DNA of 64,000 nt, from positions 62,001 to 126,000 of the forward strand of contig JAOTON010001267.1 of the NCBI GenBank assembly GCA_034440635.1. Reading direction: 5' to 3'. Made by a program: the position numbers and the translations under genes. This DNA is from Lepas anatifera. Its lineage: Eukaryota; Arthropoda; Thecostraca; Lepadidae. The notes under the pieces are model-generated. The model saw only the letters and a program-made list of their open reading frames with translations, had not been told where the DNA came from and searched no databases. Positions 10,101 through 21,700 of this stretch are shown piece by piece. Each line of letters begins with the position of its first letter. Position 1 is the stretch's first letter.

Positions 10101-13100
10101 ATGTTCAAAACCAAGAACAAGACGGCGAGCAATGCCGCCCAGAGCGTCGGCACTTTTGCGAGCCTCATCAAAAGTGGCCTGGAGGACATGGAAGAAACCG
10201 CCGTCCGCAAATGGTGCTCCTGGATGCTGAGGTATAGATTCTTACAGATATAGTAATCATAATCAACGCAGACAGATATATCGGCGAACGCGGGGTTCCA
10301 CAAAGATTGTTTTTAATATAGACTCGTGTCGACAACGAAGGATATTTAAAAAAATTGCGCTCATCGTGCTGAAACGTGTGGTGTAACATTTCCACCGTAA
10401 CCACTTAGAATCTTGCAGTCAGGAATATATTGCAATCAATCCAAGCATTAACGCTAATCGCGAATACATTTTCGGTAAAATGTTCGAAATTTTATAACGA
10501 TATTTTTTGAAATATGAGGGAATTCAAAGTCTAGTTTTAAAAAGACCATTTTCAAGATTCAGAGCACAGCATTAAGATTTATGTAATTCTTGGATCCCAT
10601 AAAAGACTAACCAGGCAGTATGCATTTATGGTTTAGGTACTAAATACGACTTTCTCTACACATTCCTGCGAGTTTCTGTTTTACGGAAAAAGATGCTCTT
10701 GTATTGAAGAGCTGTATTCAACCACAACACTGGTGTCCGGAACATCGGATGAAAATTAACAGGTCCATTTCAGAGGGAAGTACCAACACAGACGTGCTTG
10801 TTTCCCAGGCGGCACGTGCAGGGTAACTCGGGGCGCGCCAGAACGTCCGACGCCAACCACTTCGTCGATGGAGCCCTCAACCTTTCCCGCGGTCTCATCA
10901 AAAGCGAGGGACTGGACCCGCTCAAGGTCGCTGATGACGAAACCTTGTTCGAAGAGAAGGTGGGTGACTGTGGTTACGGCGGGTTAATATTGCCTTATTC
11001 ATGAAAATTAGCCTCGCTTTGCTGTTGGAGTCCTTGTTCTCATTTTTCTATTTCCTTCACTGCTGATTGCAGTGGTAGGTATTCGCCGGTGAATCCGAGC
11101 CACCGAAACTTCATGAACCCTCATCGGTTCACACCGGTGCTGCCGCTCCAATGAACTCTGCAGCTGAGAATAAGACTGCCGTCCCACACGGTCAGCGTCA
11201 CCCTTCTTGAGTGTCACCGGTGCCCTCACATGTGTCAACTTTTCAGAAAATGTTTAGGCTGACCCGCACATAATCACAACGGTGTTTTTGTGGAGCTTTT
11301 TCATTAGTGCCGGCAAACCTAGTAAAGGAAAGTCAGAAGTCAAAAATACTAGGAAAATAGGATTTTGGGGTCAATGTTATCATTAGATAAGTTCTAAATG
11401 CTGGAGGTCAATGGTGGCTTGCGATGTTTAGAGCTTCTTACATGAATTGTTAGAACTGACGGTAATTCAGGATACCTCTCCTGATGATGCATGCTAATTT
11501 TCAAGCACCTGTCTTTTACCCTCGACGGAACGTTCAAAAGAACAATGCTCTAAATTATAAGTAACGATAAAGTTGATCACTGAAAGTCGCCCCTGGTGCC
11601 AATCTTCCGTGTCGGCTGCCAGCCGCCCCACGTCAGACCAAAACTGAGTGATAGAACGTCTCAGGGGAACCTCTCTCAGGATTTCCGTGCCGTCGCCGGG
11701 TTTCGGGAGCATCCTGATATAACTCTTCACAACTCAGGCTTTGATTTGTGGCATTATGCATTGCACACAATGCCTACGTATCGATGCAAAAGCCATTTTC
11801 TCCAGGCATTGTGCACATGTCTGCAAAGCTCGGCTAGAATAAAACACGCAACGATGATGCGATACAGTTTGGATTGTAGATTCCGCTTTGATCCAAGCTG
11901 GTTAAGTGAATAATATATGACTCGCCCGTAAGGCCGCAGCCTCCAGTACCACCCTAACGAAGTGCGCCTCCTCCAGCTGTTCTTTATTCGGCTCTCGGCG
12001 TCGGTGACTTTCCTGGCGACCTCTCTGAAGGGGCTCTCAACCCTGCGGCGGAAAGGCGATGCCAGTCTGGAGCTCGACGGTGATTGGCTCACACTGGTCT
12101 GTCAGCTGACCACGAATAAAATAGAGGTGAGACGGGGAGAGGGGCAGAGAATAGCAGAGGAAATAAAACGGGAACGGCACCGCGACAACCGCGTCTGAAG
12201 GCACGACTTCTATGTAAAGGTTTGAACATTGTGTAGAAACACAGGATCATTCTGAACATAGGTAGTAGTTCCTCTTCTTGAGTGCTAAGCAGTCCAGGCT
12301 AGGGGACTTGAGAGTCCCACTCTTTATTAGCGTCATTGATATTTGGTCCTTAGGGCAACCCTGACTTATAGGTACGACAACATACAGAAATGTCTTCACG
12401 GCGCTGAGGACACGCCACTTTATTTTGCCTCACGAACCGAATTCATGTCTGTGTTTGGTTTCAGTGTATGTCAAACTGCACGGCCAAGTTCATGGACCTG
12501 GGACCGAACTTTGACCTGACCGTAGACGTCGACTCGGTGACGATCAAAATGAAGGCGAGGATCAATACCACCACCATGCAGATCATCGTCCCCGTCTTCG
12601 AGGTCACCAATATCGGGTCCGTGCTGAGACAGTCAAGGACGGTTGTCCACTACATGTTATGAACCCTGGCATAGCCAAACGAGAACGGTCCCAAAATACA
12701 CCAAACACTTGTCAGTGAAAGCAAATTTAGGGAATTAATAAACATTTCATGTTCACGATGTTTTCCTTCAAAACGTCCCGAAGTTTATTGTTCGTTTCCC
12801 AATTAGGAATGGTTAGATTACCCATTTGCAATAGAAATCAAATAGAGCGTTATTTCCCATAACGTAAGAATACAAAAAGCTAAGACATCTTACTTCAATG
12901 TGACTTGTACGCACACCTAAGACAGCTAAAAATTTCAAAATCTAGCATATCCATATCGTAAGAAAAACATCAATCATGATCGGAGCTCCCTGCGTTTGCC
13001 TGGAGCTGCGCATTTACGGGCACACAGTTATATTTGGTTCACTCCTGGTATCAGCAGCCCCTAACCACAGCTACATCAATCACATGAGCCTGACACTTGT

Positions 13101-13344
13101 CTCCGGTTGCAGAGACATAGACGCCGAGGCCGATGGCCTGTTCCCCATCGACTCCCTGATGGCCGCCATCTCCGAGCTCTTCATCAAGCGCTGCAAGGAC
13201 ACCATCGTCAAGGTGTTCGAGTTCGAGGCACAGTGCCAACTGGACGCCGCCCTCAAGAGGCTCGACTTCACCTCCATTGTGCGCCAGTACGGCAGGAACT
13301 ACCTCAAAAGTGCTACCGGCGCGCTGCCCATGCCTAAGCTGTAG
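10101..13344 (+). CDS. Der p 7-like (group 7 allergen fold, TULIP superfamily) protein
   Basis: Five coding exons have compatible phases: 10101-10231, 10809-10959, 11977-12126 (11947 is an equally in-phase start), 12465-12616 and 13113-13344. The protein is 271 residues (281 with the longer exon). The family resemblance is in the order of segments: DPLKVADDETLFEEK, GLSTLRRKGDASLELDGD, a beta-rich middle (MDLGPNFDLTVDVDSVTIKM) and a C-terminal helix pair (FPIDSLMAAISELFIKRCKD). This matches mite group 7 allergens, which have the lipid-binding fold related to LBP/BPI and are about 200 residues when mature. The N-terminal exon is extra and carries no obvious signal peptide, so secretion is uncertain. 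Exon A at 8651 is an alternative start. Ligand and function are unknown. Confidence 0.75.
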
Positions 13345-14216
13345 AGACAAGGGAGCGATGGGCGCCCTTAGTGAAGCGAAGGACGTGCGATAGATGGATG
13401 CAAAGTGCTCCTGACAACAAGTGGTGCTGTTTAGTGATGAAATTATCAATAATCGCAATGAGCGGACAGCGAACCCGCGTTCTTTAGTGCAGCAGTTAAC
13501 AATAAGCTGTGTGGAATGAACAGTATAGATGTGCTTAAATGTGATAATCGGTAGATCTGCAGGGCAGACGAACCGAGAACATAAGCCCTACAGAAGCCCA
13601 CCGTGGGCGACGAGGAAAGGATAGTGTTATCGACGTACCGACAGCCTGTGGTATGCTTACAGCTAATATGCACGTCTATTGGTAACAACACCAGGTGGGG
13701 AAATCGAAAAAAATGCCACGATGCGGTGAAGGTATCACCAATGGGGCTTCCAGGTGTCTCGGGTGCTTCCACTGACATAACCGCACAATAACATGCGTGG
13801 TTCACGCTTGACCAAACGAAACGGGTCTCAATCGATTCCAAAGACAGGAAACAGACACGGCTTGGGACCTGGCATGCGAGTCTCGTTCGTAAAGCGAGAC
13901 AAGCCAACGACTGGGCTTTCTGTCAAAAAAATTAAAGCCAAGTAATCAAGAAGGAATTAGTCAGCTTCAAAACGCAGTCCATCATTCAGACTTTAGGGGA
14001 GAGATCCATGTGTTATGAATGCTATTTGTCGGACCAATTTTATTCACATGCGTTGCCTATGTATGACCAGCCAATGAAACGTAGGGTTTAGCTATGCACG
14101 AATGGTGTGGTTGAGCGGAGATTATTTATATGCATTATAAGAACCAAGCAACTCTTAATAAAACGAGAATTCGACGCCGAGCTTTAACAATAAAATATCT
14201 GAGAGGCATAGCCGAA
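13345..14216. other. Downstream flank of the Der p 7-like gene, no other gene seen
   Basis: This is probably 3' UTR and intergenic DNA. No repeat or convincing exon was recognised. A polyadenylation signal could not be assigned; an AATAAA at about 14157 is the clearest candidate. Confidence 0.35.
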
Positions 14217-14473
14217 TCCAAGATTTCTAATAGGGGGCATACGGTCGGGGGACGCCATCCGGACCAGCGGGCCCACTTTTGGACAGCAAAACCTATCATG
14301 TGAGCCGGGGACGCCGACAATCGCACCCTGAGGGGAGGGGGGCTTTATATTGACCTCTCAGTGAGCACCATCGATTCTTCAGGGGGGGGCGAAGTGACCA
14401 TTTCAGCGGGTGCCGAGGGTCAATCGAGAGGGGAAAGTGCCCCCACTAGCCCCTAACCCGGGATCCACCTCTG
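14217..14473. mobile_element. MITE with CATAGCCGAATCC / CAGAGGTGGATCC ends
   Basis: Imperfect terminal inverted repeats are flanked by CTGAGAGG (14209-14216) and CCGAGAGG (14474-14481), a 7-of-8 match. The interior has the gggcgcc-rich composition of this family. It is non-coding, and the 8-bp duplication fits a hAT-type element. Confidence 0.75.
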
Positions 14474-14489
14474 CCGAGAGGCGATACAT

Positions 14490-15400
14490 ACATGACCAAA
14501 TGGCACACAGACTATGTATTGCACTTGCAGTTTAACACCGGCCTTACATCCCACTGTGTCTTTGGTACACTACTGTAATCACGAAACAGGACCAATCCAT
14601 AATAATCACACCAATGCATGGACATCACATTTCATTACCCTCACCAGGACGAGCTACACGATACAAAACGTCTCCATGAAGTCACTCACACACTAATCAC
14701 TTGTTTCGTATCACTCAGTTGAATCACCTAACTGGCTGTCTCATACAAGGGGCAATCTACTTCATCGCTCAGACATTTCACACTTGCGAAGCACCAAGCA
14801 AGACAGCTGCCCTGACTCAGGCAGCATTGTTCGTGGTCGTCTCACCCGATTCCCTGAACGGCCACAAATGGGACAGAGACGCGACACAAATGCGCGCGGC
14901 GCTTTAGTCGGCGTGGATTCGCCAGTTCGTGAACCTAGGGACTGGATTGAAAACAAAGAAAAGAAAGGGTTCCAAACTAGAATGTAAAAAGGAGAGCGTT
15001 GTTATGATTACTTAACCTGGGACCACAAAGAGGACGCGGCATATTTTCTCAAAACGCCATAATTGATTATGCGTGGACTTTTTTCCAACACAGGCCGAAA
15101 AAACCGAGAGTGAGATGTGCTACTATCCGCACTCAGGCAATATAGTGGCATCAAAAGTAGAGCGAAAAAGGCCAGCTCATGAAACATTCTTTTAAGAAGC
15201 CGAGTACCATAGCACGGCCTTACCTCTGTCTCAGGCTGATTTAGGCAAGGAAAAGTGCAATCTTTAAGACATTGGCCCGCTTGAGAAGACTCGTTGAGGT
15301 TGCAGGATGGAGGCGGAGGGAATTAGTAGGGCTCTGAAGCTGGAGCCGACCGGAACCAGAGGCATGGTGAACGACGCTCCAGAGCCGCAGAGGCACAGCT
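14490..15400. other. Intergenic between convergent genes, nothing recognised
   Basis: This stretch lies between the + strand Der p 7-like gene and the - strand MCCC1 gene. Only short open frames occur, none with a recognised motif or splice context. Confidence 0.35.
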
Positions 15401-15421
15401 CAATCGAGGACGAGTCAGTCA

Positions 15422-15581
15422 CAGCTGCAGCTGTAGCCACTTCGAGCTGCGACTAGCCAAAGCAGCGCAGCTGCCAGCTGAAGCCGCAGCTGCCACTAGC
15501 GCTACCCGCAGCACCTACGGCACCACAAGCAGATGTTACCAGCTTCAGCTGCAGCAGTGTGGCGGCTAAGGCGGACAGCTG
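15422..15581. promoter_or_regulatory. Cluster of seven CAGCTG E-box palindromes
   Basis: CAGCTG occurs at 15422, 15428, 15468, 15475, 15487, 15546 and 15576, seven times in 160 bp. It is the core recognised by many bHLH factors. The block also has general GCAGC low-complexity character, so it may be a simple-sequence effect. It lies about 0.2-0.3 kb past the MCCC1 stop codon, in the 3' UTR or intergenic DNA. Confidence 0.4.
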
Positions 15582-15762
15582 ATGATGTCAGCCACCCTCC
15601 AGTGAAGAATGAGTGCCCTGCCAGGCGGATGTCCTCGCAACAATGAGCCTACTTCTGGCTACAAAAGCATGTTTCGATGGCGCCACTCCATCGTGCCTAC
15701 CGGGTATGTTGTGTTCCGCCTGGCCATGTCTCGCAGCCGCCACCAGAACACGCCCTTAGACA

Positions 15763-18700
15763 CTAGTCGGTGTCCTCGTCGGCGTCTTCTGAGCCCTGCA
15801 TCTTGACCAGCAGGGCGTTTTTGGCGACACTGGCCCCCGCGCGGAAGAGAACCTTCTCAATCACGCCATCCTTCGGCGCTTTGATCACGTACTGAAAACA
15901 AGACAGGCAGCCAAGGTCATATGGACGCAAACAGGGCCAGCAGAGAGAGGGATAATATATGCGACGGTAGAGAGCGATTAAATCTTCCCATCCGTTCACA
16001 AAACCTTCATAATTGTTACGTAAAAGGGAGCGCGCAGACCCGAGGGTACAGTGCAACATTCAGTAGGTTGACTATCGCGCCTAAAGTCAGCAATGAAAAT
16101 ACATAGAAATCAACACAGAACAAGTTCTTCTAGTCACACATCGTCATTTCCGATTGCCCTGACGCTACAGGTCTCACCTCCATCTTCATGGCGATGACAA
16201 CCACCAGGGGATCCCCGGCGGCGACGGTGGCGCCCTCCTCGACCATCACCTTCTCCACCACGCCGGGCATGGGCGCCACGGCGTCGCCGCCGGCGGCCGA
16301 GCCAGCCCCGGCGCGCCGGAACTTGGGCTCCGGTACACCCAGGTGGCGCACTCCCGACTGGCAGGAGGGGGCGGCAGAGGTCACAGGCTCTTCTCGTGAG
16401 AGAGCGGATCTAGCCCAAACACTTGGATTCGAAACTATTCAAGGTTACGCTGGTGATTTGCTGATTGAGCGCGGTGTAATTTTAAACCAGGGAAGTTATC
16501 AGCGCATAGGTGAAGCTGCTCTTTGTCCCTCCCATAATGGAATACTTGCAGGGGTATGTTTTCTACAGTAAAACGGCAACATAAGCGTCATAGTTCAATC
16601 ACAATATGTCAATATCACTCAAAAGATGTAGAGTTTCAATATGAACAACGGATAATGAGTTCAGTATTTGGCGTGTCATCACTGTCTCGCCATATACGCC
16701 CGATCTGTCTCGTCATTAGCTTCTTGGCCAGAGACTGACCTCGGTGAAGAGGTGGACGCCGCCCGGCTGGGTGACCACCTGCAGGTGACTCAGCTTCCCG
16801 GACACGTCAGCTGTCAGCATGTCCACTCCGTCCCGCTCCGACAGCCGCCCCGACACCTGGCGTCACAACTCAACACTACCGACCACAGCAAACCTTCCCG
16901 TTCACAGAGCGTCATACACACAACGCCAACCGAGTTACAGAACGCCCCTGCACACTCAGACCCTCAGGAAAATATATAGGAATATATTAAAAGGATAGGA
17001 GACCATCAAAATCCATAAAACACACTGAGCTGTAGTTTCTCCTGTTTCTTTCATTGCTATACAATTACATCAAAGGTTACGCAGTCTGTGAACACCCTGA
17101 TGTTTGGCCCTGCTGCTGCCGCTAAACCTACCGCTACACCAGCCTACACTACTATCCCCCGTTTTCCCGTCATCACCCCGCCATCATCACTGACCTGGTG
17201 TTCATTACCGGCCACCGACATCCAGTAGGAGCCGTCATCGCAGCAGACCACGGTGACCTTGTGAGTAGTTCCGTCGGCGGCCACCAGGGGCACCTCCCGC
17301 TGCGGCCGGTGGTTCAGCCGCACACCCGGCTGGGTGGCATAGGGCGAGAACGGGTCCCGGGAGACTAGAGCTGCCCGCAGCGTCTGTCTCTGCTCCTCCA
17401 GCGTCAGCGCCAACGCCGCCTGTCGGACAAAACAGGAACTTGTGAGCGCGAATGCTGGGGAAGGGAAGAACAGTAAAATAGTACTGAAACGGGAACAGGC
17501 AATGTTTATTAGAGATACTAAACTTGCCACCAATGGAAACTCAGATAACGGTTCCGGACCAAATCTACAGCCATAAAACAATACCTTTGTATTTGTCTCG
17601 GCGGACCTTCATGTTTAGAAAACAAAACCAACTTGTCTGAGCACCCGCCCGCGCCGGAGTCGAGCTGTAGCAGCACTGGCGCTGAACGGCGGTAGCCCTT
17701 TCAAGCGCTGGCCTACGATAACCTAGTCAAGCTCGGCTTGAACTGTGATTACCTTGTCTAACGCTAGGCTAGACTTTTTGCTCTTGCCACGTTGCTATGT
17801 TCTCACTGTCAGCGTTAACCAGCAGGTGCCTCAGCCTACTGCAGGCCTGAGCTGTGGTTAGCCCTCCTAAGGTTACCTCAGCCTCCGGCGGCGTTGATCT
17901 GCAGTTACCTGGCAGAGCTCGGTGGCGTTGAGCTGCAGTTACCTGGCAGAGCTCGGTGGCGTTGAGCTGCAGTTACCTGGCAGAGCTCGGCGGCGTTGAG
18001 CTGCAGTTACCTGGCAGAGCTCGGTGGCGTTGAGCTGCAGTTACCTGGCAGAGCTCGGCGGCTTGAGCTGCATTACCTGCAGAGTCGGTGGCGTTGAGCT
18101 GCAGTTACCTGGCAGAGCTCGGCGGCGTTGAGCTGCAGTTACCTGGCAGAGCTCGGCGGCGTTGAGCTGCAGTTACCTGGCAAGCTCGGTGGCTTGAGCT
18201 GCAGTTACCTGGCAGAGCTCGGCGGCGTTGAGCTGCAGTTACCTGGCAGAGCTCGGTGGCGTTGAGCTGCAGTTACCTGGCAGAGCTCGGCGGCGTTGAG
18301 CTGCATTACCTGGCAGAGCTCGGTGGCGTTGAGCTGCAGTTACCTGGCAGAGCTCGGCGGCGTTGAGCTGCAGTTACCTGGCAGAGCTCGGCGGCGTTGA
18401 GCTGCAGTTACCTGGCAGAGCTCGTGGCGTTGAGCTGCAGTTACCTCAGCTCGGCGGCGTTGAGCTGCAGTTACCTGGCAGACCTCGGCGGCGTTGAGCT
18501 GCAGTTACCTGGCAGAGCTCGGCGGCGTTGAGCTGCAGTTACCTGGCAGAGCTCGGTGGCGTTGAGCTGCAGTTACCTGGCAGAGCTCGGCGGCGTTGAG
18601 CTGCAGTTACCTGGCAGAGCTCGGCGGCGTTGAGCTGCAGTTACCTGGCAGAGCTCGGTGGCGTTGAGCTGCAGTTACCTGGCAGAGCTCGGCGGCTTGA

Positions 18701-21700
18701 GCTGCAGTTACCTGGCAGAGCTCGGCGGCGTTGAGCTGCAGTTACCTGGCAGAGCTCGGCGGCGTTGAGCTGCAGTTACCTGGCAGAGCTCGGCGGCGTT
18801 GAGCTGCAGTTACCTGGCAGAGCTCGGTGGCGTTGAGCTGCAGTTACCTGGCAGAGCTCGGCGGCGTTGAGCTGCAGTTACCTGGCAGACCTCGGCGGCG
18901 TTGAGCTGCAGTTACCTGGCAAGCTCGGCGGCGTTGAGCTGCAGTTACCTGGCAGAGCTCGGCGGCGTTGAGCTGCAGTTACCTGGCAACCTCGGCGGCG
19001 TTGAGCTGCTGTTACCTGGCAGACCTCGGCGGCGTTGAGCTGCAGTTACCTGGCAGACCTCGGCGGCGTTAGCTGCAGTTACCTGGCAGACCTCGGCGGC
19101 GTTGAGCTGCTGTTACCTGGCAGAGCTCGGCGGCGTTGAGCTGCAGTTACCTGGCAGAGCTCGTGGCGTTGAGCTGCAGTTACCTGGCAAGCTCGGCGGC
19201 GTTGAGCTGCAGTTACCTGGCAGAGCTCGGCGGCGTTGAGCTGCAGTTACCTGGCAAGCTCGGCGGCGTTGAGCTGCAGTTACCTGGCGAGCTCGGTGGC
19301 GTTGAGCTGCAGTTACCTGGCAGAGCTCGGTGGCGTTGAGCTGCAGTTACCTGGCAGAGCTCGGTGGCGTTGAGCTGCAGTTACCTGGCAGAGCTCGGTG
19401 GCGTTGAGCTGCAGTTACCTGGCAGAGCTCGGCGGCGTTGAGCTGCAGTTACCTGGCAGACTCGGCGGCGTTGAGCTGCAGTTACCTGGCAGAGCTCGGT
19501 GGCGTTGAGCTGCAGTTACCTGGCATAGCTCGGCCTCGGACGGCGTCTCCGGCGGGAACAGCTGGTCGTGGTGCCGCGGAATGAACTCGGTGTCCACGTT
19601 ACCGGCCACGAACTCCGGGTGCGACGCCAGGTCCATCAGGAAGTTGATGTTGGTGTTCAGGCCGACCACCTGCCCACAGAGCACCGTCAGTGCGCGGATC
19701 ATCGCTGCCGAGTCAAATAGCCGAAGCTCTGGATGCCCTAATATTGAGACATGAGGCGGAGCTTACAGTCAGTACCTCCATAGTGGACAAGTTCCGTCTG
19801 TTTCGCAAACACTGTCCGCGGCTTCAAGTGGAATACACAATTCGCAAATAGTAAACACACTGAAAAAATTCAAGTGTTACATCCGAACACATCCAGGTAA
19901 GTAGAATCAATGATCGGATACCACCGAGACCGAGGCCGGCACCAAGTGCACCCGACTTACGGCGTACTGAGCCAGACAGTTTCTGAGCTTCCTCAGCGCC
20001 TGGTGCCTGTCCTCGGCCCACACCACCAGCTTGGCGATCATGGGGTCGTAGTGGACCGACACGGCATCGCCCTGCCGCACACCTGCCACACCGGTCCAGG
20101 GGTGAGAACACCGGACAAACGGGGATACAAACTCAACAGCTTGACATCGCAACGGCAGCCAATGTTCCCCAACGCACCAGATAACCAGCGGTAATCCATT
20201 CAAACGCATTCAGAACAACACATATATCAACATACAGAGACAAAAGTGATTTGTGCGGACGCCAGAGACTCTCGGTTTAAAGCGAACCGACCCAACAACC
20301 CGAAGCAGACTGCCCGTCGGACAGGCTACACCCGGCCGTCCCTCATTCTCTCATACCCTCGTCGGCGCGGCTCACCGGTCTCTACTCGGACATCGTCAGA
20401 GGCAGGGGGCGCGGTCAGCCGCAGCAGCGGCCCGGCGCCCGGCAAGAACCCCGCCCGGGGGTCCTCGGCGTACACGCGCGCCTCGAACGCGTGTCCCCGC
20501 CGCTGTACCTCCGACTGCGAGAGCGGCAGCGGCTCCCCTGCTGCCACCTGGCGGGCGGAGATGGAAACTCACCGTCTGGGACAGAGTCGCGAGCGTAATA
20601 TTGGGCGCCGGAGACTTACACAGTGTATTTGCTCGATTCAGTGTGATAGACTGACTGGCATGCGACAAAGTCTATGCCATCAAAAACTCACCGCGTTATT
20701 TCAGTGTTTGTCTGAAAGCCTATATTATGGTAATTTAAGGCAAAGACTTCACAGCCAAATCCACAGAAAATACCATAACAAGCACCAAGACTGGACACCT
20801 GTTCCCGATCCAGAGAATCCAGGATGAACTGACACTAACAAGGCAAAGCAAACTCTTTGACAGACTCAAATCCAGGCAGATTAAACCCAAACATCCCCAT
20901 GGTACTGGCCTATGAGCAGGAATAGCCTGCTCTGACCGATGCCGGCACTGGGTGCGCGGCGGCGTCTCACCCGAAGCTGCCACTCCACCAGGTCTGTATC
21001 GGTAATCATCTCCGTCACCGGGTGCTCCACCTGCAGCCGCGTGTTCATCTCCATGAAGAAGAACTTGTGATCGGCGTCCACGATGAACTCGACGGTGCCG
21101 GCGCCGACGTAGTTGACGGCGCGGGCGGCCCGCACGGCCGCCTCCCCCAGCTCCCGGCGTACCTCGGCTGACAGGCCCGGCTGGGAGGCGACGGCAGGTG
21201 GCCAGTTAACGTACGCACCGCTACACCGCTAGACGGAGCTCTCACGGTAACTAAACATGGGGATTATTTAACTGAGAATTGTGTTTCACTGCTAGTGCGG
21301 CCGCCGCTGCTTCCGGTGGCCGCTAAACATGGCCTACGCAGGGCTGAATCATGGAAAGATGGACACTGTAAATTAAATGCTGTTCACCAATGATTATGGT
21401 GTAGGGAACTTATTCTCAAGCAGAAAGCATCCCAGAATAAATGGCATCCATTGCGCCCATTCTGACAAACGTAACATACAATGCGAAAAATCTGGCGTAG
21501 TATGTTATGCATAGCGCTCAGATTCACTACGTTATACTTGCAAAGTCATATCGTAGCGTAATTTAGGCCATCTCTGGCGGGCACTGACCGCGGGCGCCTC
21601 CTCGATGATTTTCTGGTGGCGCCTCTGGACGCTGCAGTCACGCTCGAACAGGTACACGTAGTTGCCGTGGGAGTCGCCGAACACCTGCACCTCCACGTGC

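Noticed and set aside
13051..13458. 135-codon antisense frame over the last exon of the Der p 7-like gene
   Set aside because: The + strand exon has the family's C-terminal helices, correct phase and a stop; the antisense frame has no motif.
17887..19530. Regular repeat array considered as a CRISPR array
   Set aside because: Units are contiguous with no unique spacers, in a eukaryotic intron, and each contains a splice donor.
20246..20827. 193-codon + strand open frame
   Set aside because: It is antisense to MCCC1 exon 8 and neighbouring introns; the - strand exon has conserved biotin carboxylase sequence and correct phases.
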